A DNA stretch of 64,000 nucleotides, from positions 23,355 to 87,354 of the forward strand of contig JAHHHY010000007.1 of assembly GCA_019359125.1 (NCBI GenBank), read 5' to 3'. Below are positions 8,474 through 15,331 of the stretch, in pieces. The DNA is from Pleurocapsa minor GSE-CHR-MK 17-07R. Its GTDB lineage: Bacteria; Chloroflexota; Anaerolineae; Aggregatilineales; Phototrophicaceae. The position numbers and the translations under genes are program-made. Position 1 is the first letter of the stretch. Every line of letters begins with the position of its first letter. Below the pieces are notes generated by a model, which was not told the origin of the DNA, searched no databases, and worked only from the letters and a program-made list of their open reading frames with translations.

Positions 8474-9763
8474 ATGAAGAAGTTGTTTGCTGCAGCTGGA
8501 TTGCTGGCCCTCTCGGTCGGCGCATTCGGTGGTGTTGCTGCCCAGGACGGGTTCGCCTGTCCCGAAGGTGACGCCGAAATCGTTGTGGCCGCCGGCGCCG
8601 TTGGTGCCGAGCTCGAAGTGTTCAATGAGCAGGCCGCCCGTTACATGGAGCTGTGCCCGAATATCACCGTGACCGCCCTCGAGACGCCTGACCTGGCGAC
8701 CGACCGCCTCGGCCTGTACCAGCAGTTCTGGGAAGCGCAGTCGGCTGACGTCGACGTCTTCCAGGTGGACGTGATCTGGGCCGGTATCGCCGCCCCGCAC
8801 GCGGTGGACATGAACGAATACCTGTCGGATGAATATATCGCCCAGTTCTTCCCGGACATGATCGCTGGCCAGACGGTCGGTGACAAGCTGGTCGCGATTC
8901 CGTGGTTCACGGACGCCGCCGGTCTGTACTACCGCACCGACCTGCTGGAAAAGTATGGCGTCGAAGTCCCCACGACCTGGGATGAACTGACCGTCGCCGC
9001 GCAGACCATCGCTGATGGCGAGCGTGCCGAAGGCAACGCCGAATTCCAGGGCTACGTGTGGCAGGGCAACGCCTATGAAGGCCTGACCTGCGATGCGCAC
9101 GAATGGCTGGTTGCCGAAACCGGCGAAAGCTTCATCACCGCCGATGGCGAAGTGAACGTGAACAACGAAGCCTTCATCGCTGCCATTGAGCGCGCTGCTG
9201 GCTGGGTTGGCACGATCAGCCCCGAAGGCGTGACCACCTATGGCGAAGAAGACAGCCGCGAAGTGTGGCAGTCGGGCAACGCCGCCTTCATGCGCAACTG
9301 GCCGTATGCTTACGGTCTGGGCAATGGTGAAGACAGCGCCGTCGCCGGCCTGTTCGGCTACGCCCCGCTTCCGATGGGCGCCGTTCGCTCGGGTGCCTGC
9401 CTCGGTGGCTGGCAGCTGATGGCGAGCAGCTACTCCGACAACCCGGCCGCTGCCGCCAGCGTCGCTGAATTCCTGGCCTCGTATGACGAACAGATGGCTC
9501 GCGCTCTGAGCCCGCAGGGTGCCAACCCGACGATCCCCGCCCTGTACGAAACGGAAGAACTGCTGGCCAGCCCGCTGTTCGCCGCCATGGGCCCGATCCT
9601 CGAGACCGCTTACCCGCGTCCGAGCTCGATCACCGCTGAACGCTACAACACCGCTTCGACCATCTTCTTCAGCGGCGTGCACGATGTGCTGACCGGCGTC
9701 ACCGACGCCCAGACGGCCGTGGAAGACATGGAAGCCGACCTGATGGACCTGATGGCTGGCTAG
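8474..9763 (+). CDS. Extracellular sugar-binding protein of second ABC importer
   Basis: A 429-residue binding protein with a GGAGG ribosome site at 8459. It has a signal peptide (MKKLFAAAGLLALSVGAFG, cleavage near AAQ) and no lipobox Cys. Recognisable family-1 features are 'DVDVFQVDVIWAGIAAPHAVD', 'VAIPWFTDAAGLYYRTDLLEKYG', 'VPTTWDEL' and 'GNAAFMRNWPYAYGL'. These resemble trehalose/maltose-type binding proteins (ThuE/LpqY group), so an alpha-glucoside is a fair guess but not shown. Codon use is strongly biased (GCC, CTG, GGC), as expected for a highly expressed gene. Confidence 0.93.
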   Translation: MKKLFAAAGLLALSVGAFGGVAAQDGFACPEGDAEIVVAAGAVGAELEVFNEQAARYMELCPNITVTALETPDLATDRLGLYQQFWEAQSADVDVFQVDVIWAGIAAPHAVDMNEYLSDEYIAQFFPDMIAGQTVGDKLVAIPWFTDAAGLYYRTDLLEKYGVEVPTTWDELTVAAQTIADGERAEGNAEFQGYVWQGNAYEGLTCDAHEWLVAETGESFITADGEVNVNNEAFIAAIERAAGWVGTISPEGVTTYGEEDSREVWQSGNAAFMRNWPYAYGLGNGEDSAVAGLFGYAPLPMGAVRSGACLGGWQLMASSYSDNPAAAASVAEFLASYDEQMARALSPQGANPTIPALYETEELLASPLFAAMGPILETAYPRPSSITAERYNTASTIFFSGVHDVLTGVTDAQTAVEDMEADLMDLMAG

Positions 9764-9805
9764 TCAGCCGCCCGGGCCTTCAATGGCTGTGTAAGTTGTC
9801 ACACG

Positions 9806-9845
9806 GCGGGGGCACACTTTACGGTGCGCCCCCGCTTCTTTTTTT
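9806..9845 (+). terminator. Strong GC hairpin with T-run after binding-protein gene
   Basis: GCGGGGGCAC...GTGCGCCCCCGC is followed by TTCTTTTTTT, a textbook intrinsic terminator. It lies between the binding-protein gene and its permease genes. Read-through at low level would give less channel than binding protein. Confidence 0.85.
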
Positions 9846-9937
9846 GCAGGGTCACCTGCAATGCGACATGATGAGGACGGTTCGTGCGCCAGCCGGCCGT
9901 TTTTCAAAAATAATTGTTCTTTGGGGGATCGTTTTCT

Positions 9938-11488
9938 ATGTCCGTGAATAGTCAGTCCCGTCCTGCCGATCAAGGGCTGAACGCGCTGGGGATTCCTCTG
10001 GTCGCGGCCCTGTTTGTGATCGCTGGCGCGGCAGCCTTCGCGCTGTTCGCCAGTAACATCACCGCCACCCTGTCGGCGGCATTGCCCGATGATCCGGGTG
10101 GCCAGACCCTGCTGAATTTCCTGTATACCTACGGCATCATTGTGCCGCTGCTGCTGGTTGGCATCGGCGCGTATATGCTGCTGCTGGGCGTGCGTCTGTT
10201 TCGCGCAGACCACAGGTCAGCGACCTGGGCCCGGCAGATTCTGCTGTGGCTGGCCATCGCCAGCGTCGTCTTCATCTTCCAGGGGCTGACCAGCGCACCC
10301 GTGCTGGGCCCGGCGCCCACCATGGACGAACGCATGCGCACTGTGCTGCCGCTGGCGGCCGTGCTGGTGGTCGCTGGCGCTGCCTGGTATTGGCTGGGCA
10401 AAAATGAGCATCTGTACACCGGCCAGGAGACACTGGAGCAGGCCAGTTCCCGCAGCGCGTGGAACCTGCTGCTGCCCACGATCGTCATCCTCATCATCGT
10501 GGCCATGCGCCCGCTGGAAAAGACCTTCATCGCCAGCCTGACGGACGATACCTTCGCCGCCGGCGCCGATGAAACCGTCAATTTCGTTGGCCTGGAAAAT
10601 TACAGCCGCCTGCTGGGCTTCCGCTTCGACAGCCTGCCGTGCGTGCGCGATGAAGCATCGGGCGCGTGTGCGGTGGATGCTTCAGGCGCGATTCAGTTTG
10701 CCCGCCCGCGTGACGTGCTGGACGAAAGCTATGCCGACCTGCGCTTCCGCGAGGTCAGCGGCGTGAATATCGGCGAGAACCGCCTCATCTTCAGCGGGCG
10801 CGACCGCGACTTCTGGGACAGCGTGACCAACACCATCACCTTCTCGATTGTCTCGGTGGTGCTGGAGCTGATCCTCGGCCTGTTCATCGCGCTCGTCATC
10901 AATTCGAAATTCCGCGGACGCGGCCTGCTGCGCACCGCCATGCTCATCCCGTGGGCGATTCCCACGGTGGTCTCTGCACGCCTGTGGGACCTGATGCTGC
11001 GCGACAGCTCATCGGGCATCATCAATGCCTTCCTGCTGTCGACCGGCATCGTCGATGCGCCGCAGGCGTGGCTGGCCAATCAGAGCCTGCAAATTCCGGC
11101 GATGATCGCCATCGACGTGTGGAAGACGACGCCCTTCATGGCGCTCATCCTGCTGGCCGGTTTGCAGGTCATCTCGGCCGAGATTTACGAGGCCGCCAAT
11201 GTAGACGGCGCGAACGGCATCCGCCAGTTCTTCAGCATCACGCTGCCGCTGCTGCGCCCCGCCATCACCATCGCGCTGGTCTTCCGCACGCTGGACGCTG
11301 TGCGCGTGTTCGACCTGTTCCAGGTCCTGTTAGGCAGAGGCCGGCTTAGTATGGCCACCTATAACTACGACACGCTCATCAACGCGCAAGACCTGGGGTA
11401 TGCCAGCGCCATCGGCGTGGTCATCTTTGCGCTGATCCTGGTATTTACCATCCTGTATGTCCGTATCCTGGGAGTGAAGGCCGAATGA
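9938..11488 (+). CDS. Sugar ABC transporter permease, MalF type
   Basis: The track starts at a TTG (9914). The ATG at 9938, preceded by GGGGGA, is the better start and gives 516 residues (MSVNSQSRPADQ). Extra N-terminal helices occupy about 1-200. A loop of about 65 residues (from 'SLPCVRDEASGACAVD' to 'GRDRDFW') precedes the transport core. The EAA loop reads 'IYEAANVDGANGIRQFFSITLPLL'. It overlaps the next permease by 4 bp. The two Cys in the loop could form a disulfide. Confidence 0.92.
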   Translation: MSVNSQSRPADQGLNALGIPLVAALFVIAGAAAFALFASNITATLSAALPDDPGGQTLLNFLYTYGIIVPLLLVGIGAYMLLLGVRLFRADHRSATWARQILLWLAIASVVFIFQGLTSAPVLGPAPTMDERMRTVLPLAAVLVVAGAAWYWLGKNEHLYTGQETLEQASSRSAWNLLLPTIVILIIVAMRPLEKTFIASLTDDTFAAGADETVNFVGLENYSRLLGFRFDSLPCVRDEASGACAVDASGAIQFARPRDVLDESYADLRFREVSGVNIGENRLIFSGRDRDFWDSVTNTITFSIVSVVLELILGLFIALVINSKFRGRGLLRTAMLIPWAIPTVVSARLWDLMLRDSSSGIINAFLLSTGIVDAPQAWLANQSLQIPAMIAIDVWKTTPFMALILLAGLQVISAEIYEAANVDGANGIRQFFSITLPLLRPAITIALVFRTLDAVRVFDLFQVLLGRGRLSMATYNYDTLINAQDLGYASAIGVVIFALILVFTILYVRILGVKAE

Positions 11489-12396
11489 GCGCACAATCGA
11501 CCCTGTCCTCAGTTCAGGCAAACGAGAACGCAGGCGCGAAACAGGTGCTGCAAATTGCGCGGCGCGTGGGCTTCTGGCTGATCGTCATCCTGATTCTGAT
11601 TTACACGCTGTTTCCGTTTTACTGGATGATCGCCACCAGCCTGAAGACTGAAGCCGAGTTCTTCGGGCCGGCCAGCCTCATCCCGCAGACCCCGACGCTG
11701 AATAACTATGTGCAGGTCTTCAGCAATGTGAACGCGCAGGGCAACAACGAATTCCTCGCCGCGATGCTGAACAGCGCGATCGTGTCTGGCACCAGCGTGC
11801 TGCTGTCGCTGGCGATTGGCTCGTTTGCCGCCTACGCGCTCGGCCGTATGCAGTTTCGCGGGCGCATGGTGATGATGTATGCGGTGCTGGCGATGACCAT
11901 GTTCCCGCAGATCAGCATCCTGTCGGGTCTGTTCACGATCGTCAGCGACCTCGGCGTATATGGCTCACTGTCGTCGCTGATCGTCACCTATCCGCTGCTG
12001 ACGCTGCCGTTCACGGTGTGGACGCTGACCAGCTTCTTCCGCGGTCTGCCCGGCGAGCTGGAGCAGGCGGCGCTGGTGGACGGCGCGACCGTATTCCAGA
12101 CGTTCTACCGCATCCTGCTGCCGCTGACCGCGCCTGCGCTGGTCACGACCGGCCTGCTGGCGTTCATCAGCGCGTGGAATGAATACCTGTTCGCACTGAC
12201 CTTCACGGTCATCAACCCGGGTGCGCGCACCGTGCCCGTCGCGATTGCGCTGTTCTCTGGCGGTGTGCAGCGCCAGGATCCGGTGCTTCAGGTGATGGCT
12301 GGCGCGGTGATCGTCACGCTGCCGCTGGTGGTGCTGGTGCTGATTTTCCAGCGCCGCATCGTCGAAGGCCTGACGGCCGGCGCGGTCAAGGGCTAG
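11485..12396 (+). CDS. Sugar ABC transporter permease, MalG type
   Basis: This 303-residue inner-membrane protein has six predicted helices, a normal length for MalG, and the EAA loop 'ELEQAALVDGATVFQTFYRILLPL'. Unlike the MalG of the first importer it has no large inserted segment. Its start ATG overlaps the TGA of the MalF-type gene, so the pair is translationally coupled. No ATPase gene follows; a shared MsmX-type ATPase elsewhere is likely. Confidence 0.93.
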   Translation: MSAQSTLSSVQANENAGAKQVLQIARRVGFWLIVILILIYTLFPFYWMIATSLKTEAEFFGPASLIPQTPTLNNYVQVFSNVNAQGNNEFLAAMLNSAIVSGTSVLLSLAIGSFAAYALGRMQFRGRMVMMYAVLAMTMFPQISILSGLFTIVSDLGVYGSLSSLIVTYPLLTLPFTVWTLTSFFRGLPGELEQAALVDGATVFQTFYRILLPLTAPALVTTGLLAFISAWNEYLFALTFTVINPGARTVPVAIALFSGGVQRQDPVLQVMAGAVIVTLPLVVLVLIFQRRIVEGLTAGAVKG

Positions 12397-12404
12397 GCGG
12401 GAAC

Positions 12405-12441
12405 GGAAGTAAAAGTTAAAAGGTAAAAGGCGAAAGTTAAA
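12405..12441 (+). repeat. Degenerate heptamer array, AGTTAAA type
   Basis: The run reads as 6-7 bp units such as AGTTAAA, AGGTAAA, AGGCGAA and AGTTAAA. It matches the array at 48657 in sequence and period. No facing inverted array is seen here, so this copy may be partial. Confidence 0.6.
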
Positions 12442-12471
12442 AAGCCGACGCGTGCGAAACTGTGTTCCAGC

Positions 12472-12607
12472 CTCACCCTGCGTCGCTGCGCTCCGCCGTC
12501 CCTCTCCACTGCGTAGCGAGGGACAAAAGGCATACGCCGCTGGCCGAAAATAAGCCCTGAGTCATCCCCTCTTCCACGCAGTGGCTGAGGGGAATGAGGG
12601 GTGAGGC
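12472..12607. repeat. Palindromic intergenic element with CCTCACCC-type termini
   Basis: It begins CCTCACCCT and ends AGGGGTGAGG, so its termini match the element at 2369. Inside are several partly paired segments (CCCTCTCC..., CCCCTC...GAGGGG). It fills the gap between a permease gene and a convergent glycosyltransferase gene. Confidence 0.55.
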
Positions 12608-12663
12608 TGGTTCATGCGCCCTGCGGTTTTCATCTTAAGCCGCAGACCGGACGTGCCCCCTGA

Positions 12664-13899
12664 TTACACCAGCCTCATCAGCGCGTCGGCGGCGGCACGC
12701 GGACCACCCAGCGCGGCAAATTCAGCAGCCACGGCGCGGGCATTCTCCGCCACCCACGGGTCAGACAGCAGCGCCTGTGCCCCTTGCAGCAGGCCACCCC
12801 GACGCACGTCGATGGCCGTCAGATTGAAGCCGACTTTGGCCTGCGCCACGCGAACCGCATTCCCGCGCTGGTCGGCGGCGTGCGGCACGACGATCTGCAT
12901 CACACCATGCACGACCGCCGCGTGCGTCGTCCCCATGCCGCCATGATGAATCATTAACTGGCAGCGCGGCAGGACGTGGTCCAGCGGCGCAAAGTTGACC
13001 AGCCGTGCGCCTTTGGGCAGGGCGGCCACCAGTTTTTGTTTTTCCTCTGGCGGGATGGGATTCCAGCCCACGGCGACAATCGGCAGCAGACCGGCACGTG
13101 CCGCGGCCTGCGCCGCCCACGCATAAAAGCCATAGTCCCCGGTGAAGGTGGTGCCCAGCGTGACGAAGGCCAGCGGCGTCTCAGGCGGTATGTCGGCCAG
13201 CCAGCCCGGCGGATCACCCTGGGGCGGTGTGGGCATGCCGCCGACAAACAGCGTGTGGTCGAGCAGATTGGCCGCGTCGGCCAGATACCAGTTGGCGCTG
13301 AAATAGCTGATATGCAGATGCGGACTGAGCACGCTGGGGGTCGCGCCACCGGCGAAATTCTCGCCGCGCAGGTCAAAGGTCTCCAGCAGGCGGCTGATGC
13401 GCGCCTGGCTTTCCCCGGCCAGCGCCCGCTGAATCGGGAACAGCGAGTCTTCGTTCAGCTCGCGCTGGGCCACCCAGCCGCACACGGCCAGCGGCACGCC
13501 CAGCTTTTCAGCGGCCAGCGCGGCGGCCGTCAGAAACGGGTCCGTGACCAGCGCATCCGGCGGACCGATACGCTCGGCCAGCGCCAGCAGCTCGCGCACC
13601 GCGTCTGCCACCAACGATTCCGTCATCCAGGTATCCAGCGCGCGCCGATAGCGCAGCAGCACGGCCTCCTGCGGTGGCATGGTCGTCACATCGGGGACGG
13701 GCGGCGGCGGCCATAACCAGCCCGTCTGCGCCACCGGCTCAAAGCCGATGCCTGTGCTCGCCAGTGGCGCGCGCAGTGCCTCGCCGCTGACCCATGTCAC
13801 GCGGTGGCCAGATGCCTGCAAGGCTTGTGCTGTTTTCAGATAACCGCCCCAGTCTGTATGGCTGAACAGCGGCGCGGATGCAAACCAGTAGTGGCTCAA
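12664..13899 (-). CDS. Glycosyltransferase, GT1 (UGT/MGT) family
   Basis: This 411-residue protein is a GT-B fold enzyme that moves a sugar from a nucleotide donor to a lipid or small-molecule acceptor. The N-terminal domain has 'GGYLKTAQALQASGHRVTWV'. The donor-binding domain carries 'MIHHGGMGTTHAAVVHG' and 'PHAADQRGNAVRVAQAKVG', the conserved GT1 signature. The track start at 13899 is a TTG codon, preceded by GGGGAAG at a usable distance; no in-frame ATG nearby is better. It stands alone between a repeat element and the divergent copper-module regulator. The acceptor is unknown. Confidence 0.85.
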   Translation of the reverse strand: MSHYWFASAPLFSHTDWGGYLKTAQALQASGHRVTWVSGEALRAPLASTGIGFEPVAQTGWLWPPPPVPDVTTMPPQEAVLLRYRRALDTWMTESLVADAVRELLALAERIGPPDALVTDPFLTAAALAAEKLGVPLAVCGWVAQRELNEDSLFPIQRALAGESQARISRLLETFDLRGENFAGGATPSVLSPHLHISYFSANWYLADAANLLDHTLFVGGMPTPPQGDPPGWLADIPPETPLAFVTLGTTFTGDYGFYAWAAQAAARAGLLPIVAVGWNPIPPEEKQKLVAALPKGARLVNFAPLDHVLPRCQLMIHHGGMGTTHAAVVHGVMQIVVPHAADQRGNAVRVAQAKVGFNLTAIDVRRGGLLQGAQALLSDPWVAENARAVAAEFAALGGPRAAADALMRLV

Positions 13900-13972
13900 T
13901 CACATCTTCCCCTGCATAGCGAGGGGTGCACCAGGGCGCGATTGGCACGCGTTGGGGCAACCCTCGATCAGA

Positions 13973-14044
13973 ATAACATAATATAACAACTTGTCACGGC
14001 GTGTTTGAACGATATAATTAATGTATTCTGTTATATTATGTGAT
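13973..14044 (+). promoter_or_regulatory. Promoter bracketed by inverted operator arms (regulator of copper module)
   Basis: TTGTCA (13991-13996), a 16-bp spacer and TATAAT (14013-14018) form a near-consensus promoter. It is flanked by ATAACATAATATAAC (13973-13987) and GTTATATTATGTGAT (14030-14044), which are inverted copies with 14 of 15 bases matching. One arm sits just upstream of -35 and the other at the transcription start. The layout suggests autoregulation by the HTH protein encoded just downstream. Confidence 0.8.
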
Positions 14045-14053
14045 ATTTATCCC

Positions 14054-14650
14054 ATGAGCGGTATTCCACTGGGCAGGCACAGGAAGATTATACAGGCCGT
14101 GCGCGATCACGGCAGCGTAACCATCGAGCAATTGATGGCGCTGACGGGCGTCTCGCACATGACGATTCATCGCGACCTGCATGCGCTGGCGGCGCAGGGC
14201 CTGCTGCGCAAGACGCACGGCGGCGCGACCAGTCTCATCGAAGTTTTGCCAGGCGATGCGTCCCCTGGCGCAGAGTCTTCGGCGTGCGCGATGTGCGGGC
14301 AGGCTATTTCCCCGCGTGTCGGCTTCACCGTGCGCCTGACGTCCGGCCAGAGCATCGCTACCTGCTGCGCGCACTGCGGATTGTCGGGGATGCAGCACAC
14401 GCCTATGGACGATGTGCGCGCCATCCTCACGCGGGACTTTCTGTATCAGCAGACGCTGGATGCGCGTGATGCCTGGTTCGTCATCGACTCGCAGGTCGCG
14501 CTGTGCTGTCGGCCTGGCGTGCTGTGTTTCGCCACACGCGACGACGCGACGCGCTTTCAGGCCGGTTTCGGCGGCAGCGTGCATGCCTTCGCCGATGCGA
14601 TGCGCCGGCTGACAACGGGTCATGCGCGGCGTCATGCCCATTCTGGTTGA
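14054..14650 (+). CDS. DeoR-type HTH regulator fused to a NosL-like domain
   Basis: Transcription should begin near 14025, so the track start at 14021 cannot serve; ATG 14054 gives 198 residues (MSGIPLGRHRK). Residues 8-60 form a DeoR-type winged helix ('SVTIEQLMALTGVSHMTIHRD', then 'GLLRKTHGGA'). The usual sugar-phosphate sensor domain is missing. In its place residues 75-195 resemble NosL, a copper-binding protein: CxxC at 78-81, CCAHC at 104-108, 'ARDAWFVIDS' and 'FATRDDATRFQAGFGGSVHAF'. A metal-sensing, probably copper-sensing, repressor is inferred from this and from the copper genes that follow. Confidence 0.75.
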   Translation: MSGIPLGRHRKIIQAVRDHGSVTIEQLMALTGVSHMTIHRDLHALAAQGLLRKTHGGATSLIEVLPGDASPGAESSACAMCGQAISPRVGFTVRLTSGQSIATCCAHCGLSGMQHTPMDDVRAILTRDFLYQQTLDARDAWFVIDSQVALCCRPGVLCFATRDDATRFQAGFGGSVHAFADAMRRLTTGHARRHAHSG

Positions 14651-14722
14651 GCGGGCCCCATCCTTTTCACAGCATCACACCATTCGATCGTCATGTTTCA
14701 TTCATCTACAGGGAGCATCATC

Positions 14723-15280
14723 TTGAAAAAGCTGTTCGGACTGCTGGGATTGGCATTGACCGCTGGCGCGCTGATGATCGGGCCGGTGCTGGCGCATGAA
14801 GGTCGTGAAGTCGGGGACTATGAAATTAATTTTGGGTGGCGCAACGAACCGGCGTTCGCCGGACAATTGAACGGGCCTGAAGTGTATATCGGCCTGCACC
14901 ACGGCGATGAGGTCTCTGACCCACAGGCTGTGCTGGAAGCCCTGGAAATTACCTTGCAGGCAGAGATTACCTTTGGGCCGGAGACTGTGACCGTGCCGCT
15001 GGAACCTGCCTATCCGTACTATGCCGATGGGTCGCTTAACCTGGTGGCCGATATCATCCCCACGCTGCCCGGCGACTATGTATTCCGCATCTTCGGCACG
15101 ATCGGTGATGCAGAGGTGGATGAGACCTTTGACAGCGCGGATGGCGAATTCTCGTCGGTCGAGCCGACCAGCGACATTCTGTTCCCGGCGGCTGGTGCGG
15201 CAGACCTGGACGCCCTGCTGGCGCGCATCGCCGAGCTGGAAGCGCGTCTGTCAGCATTGGAAGCTGCATCCGGTTCGTAG
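14723..15280 (+). CDS. Secreted protein of copper module, function unknown
   Basis: AGGGAG lies 7 bp before a TTG codon at 14723. Starting there gives a clean signal peptide (MKKLFGLLGLALTAGALMIG, cleavage after VLA) and 185 residues; the upstream ATG in the track lacks this. The mature protein starts HEGREVGDYEINFGW, is beta-rich and acidic, and has His residues that could bind metal ('HEGRE', 'GLHHGDE'). The C-terminus (about 155-180) is a short coiled coil ('LLARIAELEARLSALE'). The family is not recognised with confidence. Its place between a NosL-type regulator and a CopCD protein suggests a role in copper handling. Confidence 0.7.
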   Translation: MKKLFGLLGLALTAGALMIGPVLAHEGREVGDYEINFGWRNEPAFAGQLNGPEVYIGLHHGDEVSDPQAVLEALEITLQAEITFGPETVTVPLEPAYPYYADGSLNLVADIIPTLPGDYVFRIFGTIGDAEVDETFDSADGEFSSVEPTSDILFPAAGAADLDALLARIAELEARLSALEAASGS

Positions 15281-15331
15281 TTTTCAGGAGTACACGCCCA
15301 GGGGAGGCTGACGGCCTTCCCTGGCACACCC

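Noticed and set aside
9914-9937. TTG start for the MalF-type permease
   Set aside because: ATG at 9938 has a proper GGGGGA ribosome site at a suitable distance; the TTG start would place that site inside the gene.
14021-14053. First ATG of the DeoR-NosL ORF
   Set aside because: It lies 3 bp after the -10 box, before the expected transcription start, so it cannot be in the mRNA from this promoter.
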